From the NCBI GenBank assembly GCA_964017145.1, contig OZ024844.1, positions 1,922,001 through 1,986,000 of the forward strand: DNA of 64,000 nucleotides, written 5' to 3'. The stretch comes from Agrocybe praecox. Lineage: Eukaryota > Basidiomycota > Agaricomycetes > Agaricales > Agrocybaceae. Shown one piece after another: positions 53,691 to 63,951 of this stretch. The position numbers and the translations under genes were made by a program. The notes beneath the pieces are model-generated. The model searched no databases. It worked only from the letters and a program-made list of their open reading frames with translations, and was not told where the DNA came from. How positions within the stretch are numbered: the first letter of the stretch is position 1; each line of letters begins with the position of its first letter.

Positions 53691-54006
53691 AGCCCCTCTC
53701 TGTATGTAGCTATATCTTGTATTATTACTCACCTCCATGTATTTACTGTATCGTATGTATGAAAAATGAAAGCTATACGTACACGCGTCAAAGGTTTAGT
53801 CGGATGTATAATTATAGTCGATTCCTACGGGTGGCAGAATATTTTTGACAAGAATCAAAATATGTTGGATTGCCCACAACCGCACTCTGCCCTCCGACTC
53901 CGAGCTCTGTAGGGCTTAAAGTTCCGACAACGGCCAGTCACCGTGGAAGCTGCGCTTTTCTACGCCTCCCATCGTCTCCTCTCAAATCCGTTTTTGCGTG
54001 CTAGTC
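53691..54006. other. intergenic, 316 bases
   Basis: 3' region of the membrane-protein gene and promoter of the IST1-OCA5 gene. A pyrimidine-rich stretch lies just before the ATG at 54007. No other element supported. Confidence 0.4.
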
Positions 54007-57000
54007 ATGCAGTCCGACCCGGCTTCAGTAAAGGTATAGAACTGCCCGCTAAACAACCCGCTAAATTGATATGAGAACTAATCAATTATCACTGCACCCC
54101 TCAGGCACAGCTACGCGCAACGAGTCAGAGACTCGGCCAGATCCAAGCAAAAAACGACTCGCAGGCTAGCATCACTCGTACTGATATTGCTACTCTCATC
54201 CAACGAGGCAATGTGTCGCTCGCCCGAGAAAAGGCCGAAAAGCTCATATTGGACGAGGCGTTCGGAGATTTGGTGGAAGAGTTGGAGATGCAAATAGGTG
54301 TTATATTGGAAAGATTTAACGAATTTGAACGAGAGTACGCACTCACTATTGTTCTATGTATCTAACATCTTCGAGGATGCTCAATAGACGCTCAGTGTAC
54401 CCCCAAGTCCTGTTATGATAGAAGCAACCTCAACAATAATCTATGCGGCCCCTTACGTCCATTCTAAAGGTGACTTTGGCAATAGAAATTGAGATAATGG
54501 CGTATTTTCTGACCTCTTCAACACAGACCTTGATGTTGTCCGAAGATATCTAATACAACGTGTCGGGCCCGATTTTGCACGGTCTGCAATGGGAAATCAT
54601 GATCATCACGTCTCGCCTCGCGCGTTAAAAGCCATTTCAACACCTATACCGTCCGCATTTCACTTGGACTCATACATCCAACAAATTACAGACGTGTATA
54701 ATATCTCGTGGGCGCCGGAACCTTCGCCACAGAATACGTATGTTTTCCGCGTTATTTCGCCCAAATGAGAACTCACGTCCTATAGTCTAAATTCGATTTC
54801 AGAGTTGTTGGACCTCGAAACGGACCATGAAATTGACTTGCCGCTACTTCGAAAACTTTGTCTCCAAGGTTGGTACTTACCTTGAACGTATTACAGCTCA
54901 GACGATGTATATTTTTTTACTTTAGGTATTCCAAACGAACCAGCATGGCTTCGTCCCAGAATATGGAAGTAAGCAACAACAAAATATCCGAAAGTCTGGC
55001 TTGTTGTTCTTATCCTCTACTCCAGGGTCTTCTTCGGAGTGCTCCCAGTAGAAACGGCCAAATGGAAAGAGGAGTCTGCCAAGCAACGAACTGCATACTA
55101 CGTGAGTCACTGTTCTGGAAACTTCCTCATTTTTGCCGTAACATGTTCTGTCAGGACCTTGTGCGCAGATTACTTGAACCATTTACGCAACTCTCGACAA
55201 GTCATTCACCTCTGGATGACAGTCTTCTTGACGTCTACAAGCATCTTTCTGGACTTCCGAAGGATCTTTATTCCTTACTGCAAGACGAGCCGGAAAGTGT
55301 CGTCCCATCTCCCATTCATGAAGATGCCCCGGAAGAGATTAAGATACCCTGCGCTCATGCTCTGGATTCTCGTTTACTGCACCTCCAATCTCTAGATACA
55401 CAGGCGTCTGTGCCCCAGGAGACACCGGAGATACGTCTGGAAAGCAGTAGCACAACTCCTGGAATCTCTCTGAGCTCACTCGATGCTGGTCCAGACGAGG
55501 AACCATCTTCTAGCACAACCACAACTTTGTTGGCCTCTCGGAAGTCAATCTTTGGCAATGCTCATCCGAAACATTGCTCTTCCCTTCTACGCATACTCTA
55601 CCTTCATAACACGATAAATCCCGGAAACTCTTCGTACCATACTCCGTCCATTTTGGTCCCTCTCTACTCGGTTCTGATGCAAGAAATTGAGGAAGAGGAT
55701 CTCGCTCATGCCGAAGCTGACATATTTTGGTTGTTAGAAGCTGTTGTTGCAGAGTTTTCTGGCCTAGAGGATGATGACGGCGTTGCTTGGATGAAAAGCT
55801 TCAAAGAACGTTTAACATGGGCAGATTCAGATTTGTCTGTAGAATTGGTAAGGTCAATGATGTCATCGCAAAAAAAGTGACTAAACTTGCACTTGCATCA
55901 GGAAACACAAGGCTTGGATCCTGCATTGCCACATTATTCATAGTGAGATTACATTCGCTTTTCTTTCAAACTTTTCTGAACTATATTTTTCAGTCGATGG
56001 TTGATGCCACTGTTGTCGCACACTATTCCGCTACCCTCATTACTACTAACATGGGATGCACTCTTCTCCCGACCGGCGCGAACGAAAGGCCTGAGTCCGA
56101 AGCTTGACTACCTGGTCATCATATGCACTAGCATGCTTCTTAGAGCCAAAAACCACCTATCAAGGTATGCTTACTTTTGATTATCTATTTTATCTCCCCA
56201 ACAATTACGATCTAGGCTCAGTACTGTTGGTCAAGATGCACATAGTCATTGGTTGGTTGGACTCAACCACCGCCAGCAGCAATCTGGTGTGCACCAGCAA
56301 TCACGCGATGTCTTCATGGAAACTTTATCTTTCCTACAGAACTACAATTTGGAATTTGTAGGTGGAATTGGTAGAGTTCTTCAAACTGCGCTTGAGTTGC
56401 AGCATCGCCGCGAACAGTTGGTTGTGAATTCCCAACCCTCGATCAGCTTGGGTGCGAGATTAAAAGTCAACATGTGGAAAGGTTTTGGGTCCCAGAGCTC
56501 AAATTCGACACACGATAGTACCTCTGTACCCTCGAGTGGGGACAGCGTCACTTATTCTGATAGCGGCGACACAGAGACATCAAGGACCACAAATCCAACC
56601 AGCTTTGCTTCCTCGATATCCAATACCGTATGGCGAGGTATCACCAATCGCTCTGCGATGGACGATGACTCACCCACCCCGCCTTCACCTTCGTCCGTAT
56701 CAGGTTCTCCTGTCATAAAAGAAAAGGTCACTCTTGATGGGCAAGGCACTTTAAATTCGCCGACTTCTTCCAGTATCTGGACTTACGCTGATAAGATCAA
56801 AGAGTCCGATGCAGTTGCAACACTCTCGAAGGTTAGCAGTAACTGGGGCGTCAAGAGCTTACTGGGGTCATGGAACAAACCAGCAAACCCACAGACGCAA
56901 CCCCATTCGATGTCAGTCGCTAGTCAACCAGCATCTTCAGTGATAATGCGCCCTCCTGCTGAACGTCGCTCTCTTCCGGTTGTGGTATCTGCCCCCATGA

Positions 57001-58229
57001 CCTCACCTCCGCCTCGATTTGTTTCTCCCCAATCATCGACTTTCCATAATCTCCAGCCCGATTCTGCCTCCAGTAATGGTAGTATACTGGATAGAACCCG
57101 TTCCATCCTAAGCAAAAGTCCGTCACCAACAATACCGAAATCGGCACCTAAACCACTCCTCTTGAGTTCGAATACTCTTATTACGACCAGTCAAAGGCAC
57201 CCTCGTTCAGTTAGTGACCACAATGGTTTGACCTCGACTCGGGAAGTGGGTGAATGGGCAGATGTAATGAGAACGAAACAACAACATTTCCACAGAGGCT
57301 CCCAATCTTCTATCTCATCATTATCCCCCTCTGACGCTATTGGACGCACCCCAATGTCGTCAAGATCAGAACAAGATTCAGATCCAGGCTCTAGCCGCAG
57401 AGTTCCGCTCAACCGTCGTTCCGTTTCACCGATGGCACCTAGCTTTCGAATAGGACATGTCCGTCCTCCATCGTCAAGAGCTTCCTCCGTGTCTTCAGGA
57501 TTCCATAGCCCACCTTTACTCGCCAGATCTCCTCTTCAGGAAAGTAGCTTGATTGACAATTTACCGAAGTCTTTGAATGCTATTATGGACAGTCAAAGCC
57601 TTTCTTCGATGGCTTCTACCGTCTCTCATCATGATTCCACTCCTGAGAGGGAAACAGATAGCTCTGACACAACATCGAATGAAATGCCGTCATCATTCAC
57701 CAAACCTGCTCGGAAACATAGCGGATCTGCTGTGAACTCTGAGGATACCACACATACAGATGGGGCTGGAAACCTGACGAAAGTACCCAAGGTGCGCTCA
57801 AAACGTTTCCGTCCAGCAAATCTTCAAATACAAGAGGCTCGGGCTCGGGCGACCTCTGGAGAACAAAAGGCCTGTAGTCCCTCTAACTTGACTGTGGAAT
57901 GGCCTGGAGAAGAAAATGACAATATAACGACCCCAAAGGCCAGCAGTTTCGATTCTGACGATCACTCTGCGCGCTCTCCACGGCGCTCAAGGAAACTATC
58001 TGCGACTGATCTTGTGCGAATGAGGAAATCGTCCACAGATACCGTAGTTGAAGAGCGTCCTCGCAAAATTTCTACTGGACACCGGTCGCGAAAGATTTCC
58101 ACTAGTAGCAGAGAGGTGCCAAAAAAGAAGAGGGACAGTGAGGCCGAAGATGGCGATGACGAGGGCTACGACGAACTTTTGAGCGCCTATGAAAGCGAAG
58201 ATGCAACTATAACTTCTTCTTTACGCTAG
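54007..58229 (+). CDS. IST1-domain protein joined in frame to an OCA5/TBC-like domain and long disordered tail
   Basis: ATG at 54007 (MQSDPASVK), stop at 58227-58229. Residues about 10-180 are an IST1 (ESCRT-III-related) domain: QLRATSQRLGQIQAK, RTDIATLIQRGNVSLAREKA, STIIYAAPYVHSKDLDVVRR, and an ending YNISWAPEP. With no stop, and through a GT-AG intron at about 54738, it passes to LNSISELLDLETDHE and then the TBC-like region PLLRKLCLQGIPNEPAWLRP, ESAKQRTAYY, LRILYLHNTINPGN and LPHYSYRWLMPLLSHT. That second region resembles OCA5. The usual TBC arginine and glutamine fingers are not visible. After about residue 730 the protein is Ser/Pro/Thr-rich and ends with basic, acidic and Ser clusters. 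IST1 regulates Vps4 in multivesicular-body sorting. Two separate genes remain possible. Confidence 0.75.
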
Positions 58230-58291
58230 TGAACCAGGATATTATAATTCCTTCATTCTGGGACCACCCTTGACGGACAAATATTTTCAAG

Positions 58292-59062
58292 CTATTGTAT
58301 TTTGGTTACATCCCTCGTAGTATAGCAAGATTGTACAAGAGATGTTTCATGTACACCTTCGAATAATTGTAGTAGGATCGAGTGGCATGGAAGAAGGTGC
58401 TGTAATACCATTAGCAGGATTAATGTATTTACAGTATGAAGTACCCACTTGAAATGCGACTCGTAGTGATGTGAGACTTTGAGCGTTTGCTTTGCACGTA
58501 AAAGCAAGATAGTACAGGACGTTCCACCCACTCAAGCCTTCTGTGATGACTACCCCGGTCAGGGTGGTGGCAGGGATAAAATAACTGGTCGAAGTCAGAG
58601 GCCACTTTTTTATGAAACCGCGATGCGTCTCAAGCTGTACTCCATGCGGTGGCAGCAGGATGACAGACTCTGGAGAGGTGGCATAAGGATTCTGCACATA
58701 AGGAGTTAGACGAAAGGGGGATTGCACCGTATAGCACTTGGAAAAATATATGTCTGATCCATAGAATACATGAAACGAGTAGAACCAGATAACTTGCTAC
58801 GCCTGATAGCTGCATCATCAATTAGAACGAAAGCATTTCTGGATGAGAACTGACTTACAACGTGAATGGAGATAGTAATGAATCCAGCCAAAGAAAATAA
58901 ATTCAAAGCGACATTCAACACCTTAGAAGATTGGGAGCCATTTGACGTATTCCGGTGCTCTAGACGGTATTCACGAGAACCAGGATAGCCGATTATCGAG
59001 AACTCAGGATGGTCGGGTAGTGGGTATACAACGGAAGGGGACATGTCACTGGCGAACAGCAT
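58292..59062 (-). CDS. GPI15: PIG-H/Gpi15, subunit of GPI N-acetylglucosaminyltransferase
   Basis: Minus strand, start at 59062 (MLFASDMSPSVVYPLPD) or in-frame ATG at 59044. Exon 1 ends in a hydrophobic segment (VALNLFSLAGFITISIHV). Exon 2 continues LSGVASYLVLLVSCILWI and IRHIFFQ, so two helices form the hairpin typical of PIG-H. After a 46-base intron comes NPYATSPESVILLPPHG, then TSTSYFIPATTLTGVVITEG and LYYLAFTCKA, the conserved PIG-H domain. A further intron leads to HLLPCHSILLQLFEGV and the stop at 58292. Without that last intron the frame would end early at 58347. It acts with Gpi3 and PIG-Y at the ER. Confidence 0.82.
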
Positions 59063-59328
59063 ATCTGTTGAATTTTGGCAGCATAGAGTGTATGTAAGAT
59101 TGCTAACAGAGATGGAAAGAAGAAAACACAGATGATGGTGGTGGTAAAACTAGAAGGTGAAGTATTAATGACGCTCCGGGGACGCGATCACGTTACATCC
59201 GTTAATTATAACATCTCTTATTCTGGTTTGTGCAGTCTCAAATAATATACATCAGGGTTATACAGGTTATATATAATGACACAAGAAGTAAGCGGAAAGA
59301 GCAATCGAGCAGATGAACTTCAGAGACT

Positions 59329-60380
59329 TTATGTCATTCTCAGTAAGTCCTGAAGACCTTTTCTGACGGACGTCATATCCTTAGGGCTGGCTTCGATAGA
59401 CTTGGCTTGCTTTTCAAGCTTCACAATAACTTGTTCAATCTTCGCGGGAGTATCTGAAATGGAGTCCAGCACAGGACCGACTAGAATATTTAATGAGGAT
59501 TTGAGAATATAAAATGAAGATTTGGGATTGACGCACCAATTCCATCAATTGAAGCTTTGAGCTCCACCCAAAGCTTATCTCTTTTGGCGTATTCTGTTTT
59601 GAGTTCTTCGAGCAGTCTGGCAATTTTTTTCTGTAGTTGAAAACTGCAGTGAATATATGCGGACAAATTGAATAATCTGCGTACTTGAGTGACTATATGC
59701 AGTTCGTTCAAATCATCCTGTTGAGCTAGTTTAGACAGTTCAATGTTTTTGCAGCCTTCGTTGAACTTGGAAATGCCCTGTCCGAAAAGTGGGTCCACCA
59801 TCTGATCAAGAAGGGAGAAAACGGCTTTGACATGATTGTGCGTTGGAACCAAGGTTTCAGCAATCTCTTTCTTCAAAATATCGCCTTGATCAGAGAAAGG
59901 AGTCTGCAGAGAATCAGCGAGAGCGTCCAGATACTGGTCCTTGTCTTGCCGATGAAGTCTGACGCAGTAGCATGATAGTAAACCAGCACAGAATGTTTCC
60001 CAAGTATCTTACCCATCCATGAGGTCGGAGAGCAGAGTTTGTTCCTCTTCCCAGTAAAAGCCAGAATCTTCTGAACCAGAGTCCATTTCAACGTCGGCGT
60101 CTCTATCACAATCAAGACTTTTATCGACATCGGACAAACTGATGTCCTCAGACATAGATTTCCTGTTGTCGTGTGTAAACCGCTGCCGCATGTCATTACC
60201 GGCTGTCGCTTTGGAAATTGGGTGATGGGTACGGTTGTGTGATAATTGAAAGAGACGACGTCCTCTCTGATGAGCAGGCACTGCTAATAGATGTCAGTAC
60301 GGATTCGATTAGCAAGGCACAAATGAGCTTTAAGAACATTGCTTTCTTGAGGAATCACGAGAGTGATATGACCGGTCCAT
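59329..60380 (-). CDS. coiled-coil protein, unrecognised
   Basis: Start at 60380 (MDRSYHSRDSSRKQ), whose exon joins across an intron to LPAHQRGRRLFQLSH; stop at 59329. The N-terminal part is polar and acidic (DVDKSLDCDRDADVEMD). The rest is long amphipathic helices: ADSLQTPFSDQGDILKKEI, VKAVFSLLDQMVDPLF, KIARLLEELKTEYAKRDKLW and KIEQVIVKLEKQAKSIEAS. No membrane helix. The pattern suits a kinetochore-, septin- or vesicle-complex subunit, but I recognise no family. The first intron contains a TTGCTAATC branch-point-like sequence. Confidence 0.6.
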
Positions 60381-60693
60381 GATGTTCGAGTCTAACAAGC
60401 GGATTTAGACTCCGCTGATCTTGGCTGTAAAGGACGGCCCTGAATCTTCTCTTCTTACCGACCTTGTCGCTGACCTCGTTCTACCCCAGGGTCGTTCCTC
60501 CCCTGTTTTTTTCTCTTTTCGCTCTTTTTTGCCCCCCCCCCCCCCCCATTCTCGCCTTTCTCGCCGCTTTGAGCGCATAATCCATAGTCACTTCACTACT
60601 TCCGATTATATCCAATATGAATTCGAGACCGCACAAAGTCAGCAGCAATCCACTTTGAACGGCATTTTGTATTGATAAATGTGACAGCAATCT
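60381..60693. promoter_or_regulatory. divergent promoter region with 16-base C run
   Basis: 313 bases between the start of the coiled-coil gene and the first G-gamma gene. It holds a homopolymer of sixteen C at 60532-60547 flanked by T-rich sequence. The right end (GTATTGATAAATGTGACAG before CAATCTATG) looks like the 3' end of a 5' UTR intron, matching the arrangement of the second G-gamma gene. Confidence 0.45.
60532..60547. repeat. 16-base homopolymer C run
   Basis: Sixteen consecutive C bases upstream of the first G-gamma gene. The length may vary or be misread. Confidence 0.85.
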
Positions 60694-61042
60694 ATGTCTG
60701 AGCTCAAGCTGCGTCGTTTGACGGAGCACAACCAGCGTCTGCGAGAGGATTTGGCCAGGCCAAGGGTGCGCGTGAGTGAAGCCAGCGCAAGGCAAGTAGA
60801 GTCACACCTTCCCAGTGAGCTGGCGAGAACTTATGTGGACTTGTAGCTTGATTCGCTATTGCAAAACAACAAAGGATCACCTCGTACGTTATTTGCGACA
60901 GCAACCCCCGTCACCCCTCAAATTCCGGTCTTTCAGCATACTCACTTTATGTTCTTAGGTTCCATCTGTCTGGGGACCAGTGACCAAGAGCGAAGATCCG
61001 TACGCCCCCCCTGCTCAGGGCTGCAACTGCGTGATCATGTAA
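60694..61042 (+). CDS. heterotrimeric G-protein gamma subunit, first copy
   Basis: Three exons, 60694-60791, 60847-60883 and 60959-61042, give 72 residues. The sequence begins [19 protein letters not shown] and continues [26 protein letters not shown] and VPSVWGPV. The end is CNCVIM, a standard CaaX box (CVIM) preceded by a possible palmitoylation cysteine two residues upstream. The first intron starts GCAAGT, a GC-AG intron. G-gamma with G-beta relays pheromone and nutrient receptor signals in fungi (Ste18 in yeast). A near-identical gene follows on the same strand. Confidence 0.9.
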
Positions 61043-61662
61043 ATCCATGGGATTCGGTCTTCCTTGTTCTGCAAGGTCCAACTTGGAAGAGTCCAACAGT
61101 ATTTCTTTCGGTGGCCCCAGTATTCGCTTTCAGAAACACCTGCCCCGAATTGACTGCATACCCACGCTTCCTATTTGATACCAGTCAACCCACATTCGTT
61201 AACATCTACTTCTTAGAATTGAATAACACGTATTCACACCCCTTGGAGGCATGCTCTACAGTTACTTTTTATTTCTTGGTGCATTATGGGTGCTGTCGTT
61301 CAGCCAAGTAACGGCTCTGTTACAAATTATACCTACACTATTTACTTGCTCGTCATTATTAAAGTAACTATCGCTGTATATTTATTGGCAGATGCGTGCT
61401 GCAAAAAAATGGATGTTGTGTGATGAAACTTTGATGGCTTGCTGTATTTGGCACTCGTAGTTCACATGGCTGCAACTCTGGCCTGACAAACTTTTGACAA
61501 GCACGAACAGCCGCAGAATAATCAGCCTCCGATTATAACCACCATCTTCCACGCCAATCCACACAACAGCGCCCTTCTCACCACCCCCCTTTTCTTTTGG
61601 TGAGTTTGCAAACCCCATACCCTGCATCTTCTTCTTCTAACCCCCCACAGTCAACACTTTTC
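61043..61662. other. 620-base gap between the tandem G-gamma genes
   Basis: 3' region of copy one and promoter plus 5' UTR of copy two. A 5' UTR intron of copy two is visible at 61600-61650 (GTGAGT to CCCACAG). The T- and C-rich stretch before it resembles the region before copy one, so the duplication may include the leader. No other gene seen. Confidence 0.5.
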
Positions 61663-62019
61663 ATGATGAGCTCTCGAACAGGTGGAAGACAGTCGATGTC
61701 GGAGCTTAAGCTCAGGCGTCTGATAGAGCACAACCAGCGTCTGAGGGAAGACCTTGCAAGGCCGAGAGTAAGAGTCAGCGAGGCCAGTGCCAGGTTCGTC
61801 CTTTTTCCCCAGTTATCATGCCCTGCGCTCACTGACCTTGCTATCTAGTCTAATACGATACTGCAAAACTACCAAGGACCATTTGGTTGGTGTCAGTCTT
61901 TTTCATCACACAATCTCTTATCATTTTCTCTCCAGGTACCTTCAGTATGGGGTCCCGTGGGGCGAGCAGAGGACCCTTATGGCCAGCAAACGACCGCCAA
62001 ATGCTGTGAAATACAGTGA
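61663..62019 (+). CDS. heterotrimeric G-protein gamma subunit, second copy
   Basis: Same exon plan as the first copy: exon 1 encodes [11 protein letters not shown] then [19 protein letters not shown]. The following exons encode [13 protein letters not shown] and [15 protein letters not shown]. The start at 61663 adds eleven residues compared with copy one; the internal ATG at 61696 is equivalent to its start. It ends KCCEIQ, so the CaaX box is CEIQ, with Glu where an aliphatic residue is usual, and the palmitoylation-type cysteine directly before it. The splice donor is a normal GT (GTTCGT). Protein identity to copy one is very high in the first two exons and falls at the tail. Confidence 0.88.
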
Positions 62020-62511
62020 CCACCTGCTTCTCCGGCATCTTTCCCACTCTGCAACTACTCCAACTTCATTCCATGTCGTGAACCTATACCTTCAAACGGA
62101 CTTGTAGATGCTCTCCGATGGGCCAAAGCACCTTCGAATTTGCTATCCCTTACCCACATTCCTACATCGCCTGTAACATCATCTACCCCCATCATCGCCG
62201 CAACCGCGCCCAGATTCCTTGCTATCATTTTTCTTTTCTTTGGATACTTTTTTTTTTCGCTTTTACCCCGGTTCTTTTTATCTCTATCTTTTAATGGTTC
62301 TCTCTGAAGTCAATTTCGTGGAGAACCTTTTCTGTAGCTGTACATTATGTTTCTTCTTTTTATTTGCATATGTCACATAAAAGACTCTCTTAAACAATAG
62401 CTCGGGATCAAGAAGGAATGGCTGTTGGCATCTTATAAGCTAAAGGCAGGAGGTATATGTCCCCGCCATCGTTGAGGCTGTGTGCAGCCCATGGTGACCA
62501 AACACTACGAA
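62020..62511. other. 492-base gap between convergent genes
   Basis: 3' regions of the second G-gamma gene and the thioredoxin gene. Contains T-rich runs (for example near 62250). Nothing further supported. Confidence 0.45.
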
Positions 62512-63207
62512 TTACAATGAGCTAAGAAACATTTCAACCTCTGCTTCATTTCGGGCGCCAACAAATTGTGAAATCGGCGCCCCATCACGGAACGCAATAA
62601 CGGTGGGTAATGCACGGATCTGTGATTTTTATAGATATATTGTCAGGGACTTCTTTCGAAAGGAGAAGACGAAGATCATTGTGCAAGAAGGCACAGAAGA
62701 GGGGAGAACGAACCTGGTATTTAGCACCGAGTATTTGACCGTCATCACTATCAATGTCGACTTTAACTAAATCGAATGGAAGACCGGTGGATCCCGCTTT
62801 ATTGGGCTCGTTGGTCAGCTTTTCCACAACTGGTGCCAACTGGTGGCATGGCCCGCACCAGCTAAAATACATGCACAGTTAAACATAAGTAAGGTAAGAT
62901 GAGAGGAAGAAAACCCACTCCGCGTGGAAATCGACAACAGCGATGCGGTCTTTATTGCTTATAGCTTTGTTGAATACCTAGGCATTGCAGAAGATCTTTA
63001 ATACAAAGGACCCTTTCAACTTGAACTATAAATCAGAGAAAAGCTGATTTGACTCACCGAAGCGTTTGCATTTGCATAGATGACTGCACGAGCAGGAGTT
63101 GTATGGAAAGCACAGACGGTACTCCTAGATGCCACGCTGTGTCGCATGGACGACATAATTGACCGTTTTGAGGCATTTAGGCAACGATATCCCATGTTAA
63201 GTGCCAT
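62512..63207 (-). CDS. mitochondrial thioredoxin
   Basis: Minus strand, start at 63207 (MALNMGYRCLNASKRS) and stop at 62512; three or four introns. The N-terminus up to CAFHTTPARAVIYAN is rich in Arg, Ser and Thr with no acidic residues, so a mitochondrial presequence is likely. The active site is WCGPC, in DFHAEWCGPCHQLAP. Typical thioredoxin segments follow: VKVDIDSDDGQ, RALPTVIAFRDG with the cis-proline, and ISQFVGARNEAEV. It reduces protein disulphides in the matrix together with its NADPH-dependent reductase. Alternative in-frame starts occur at 63195 and 63156. Confidence 0.9.
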
Positions 63208-63951
63208 TTTCGAAATGTATTATATGTTGGATAGGTGTTGTAGTCAGGGTGTCCTTCCGGTATGGAAATTGCCGAGGATGATCTAATTTGTGTGTTTGTG
63301 TGTGTGCCAGACCCGATCGCAACTTAACCGCTACCTTGTCTAGTTTTTCATGTCCCATCCAAGCTCAATGCCCTACGTCCCTTTTGTCTCTTTTGAGGAA
63401 TGTTCCCTGGAGATATTTGCCTCACAACCGTGATGTATTGATCACCATTCCAGCGAAAGTGTCTCAGGACACTTTCCTCTTGGTGTGGGCCATTTAGCGC
63501 CTTGAATCGCCCAGGTATCTTGAAAGTAGCGGTATCTTTTAATATCGCTTTCCAAAGTCAGGCAATTTTTTCCCGCTTGCAGAGGCCATCAGAGCGCTGT
63601 ACATTCTATCCGTAACGGCCGTGTTGCCGAGGTAGTATCTCTATGTTATTCTTAATGATCAACACTATCGGTGTTTTCGAATGAGCTCGATGGGTTGTGT
63701 CTTTGTCTTTGCGGAAATCTATAGTCCTTGAAGGACGGGGTTGCTCAAACTCCTGGAGGATACTTAAACTGCCTGTTTTACAGAGCTCAAACTCATCACC
63801 CTTCTTTACTGTTACAGCTTTCAAAGTAATTCACAGTAAGGAATCCAGATTCTTGTTTAACCGACGATTTTTAACTCTTTTATTTTTCTAGGATACCTTA
63901 TCCATATAGATTATACACCTTTCCTCTGAAAGCTCCTGCCTGCCAGTCAAA
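63208..63951. other. 744-base gap
   Basis: Region between two divergent starts (thioredoxin minus, secreted protein plus). It contains a short GT-repeat near 63286-63303 and a perfect 9-base inverted repeat, GAAAGTGTC and GACACTTTC, with a 4-base spacer at 63455-63476. Open frames here look random. Promoters of both genes should be in this stretch. Confidence 0.45.

Noticed and set aside
60679..60684. ATG-TGA minimal upstream frame just before the first G-gamma ATG
   Set aside because: The sequence that follows (GTGACAG) looks like the end of a 5' UTR intron, as in the second copy, so this ATG is probably spliced out.
63455..63476. Perfect 9-base inverted repeat with 4-base spacer
   Set aside because: It could be a terminator-like hairpin in bacteria, but this is a eukaryotic intergenic region with no support for function.
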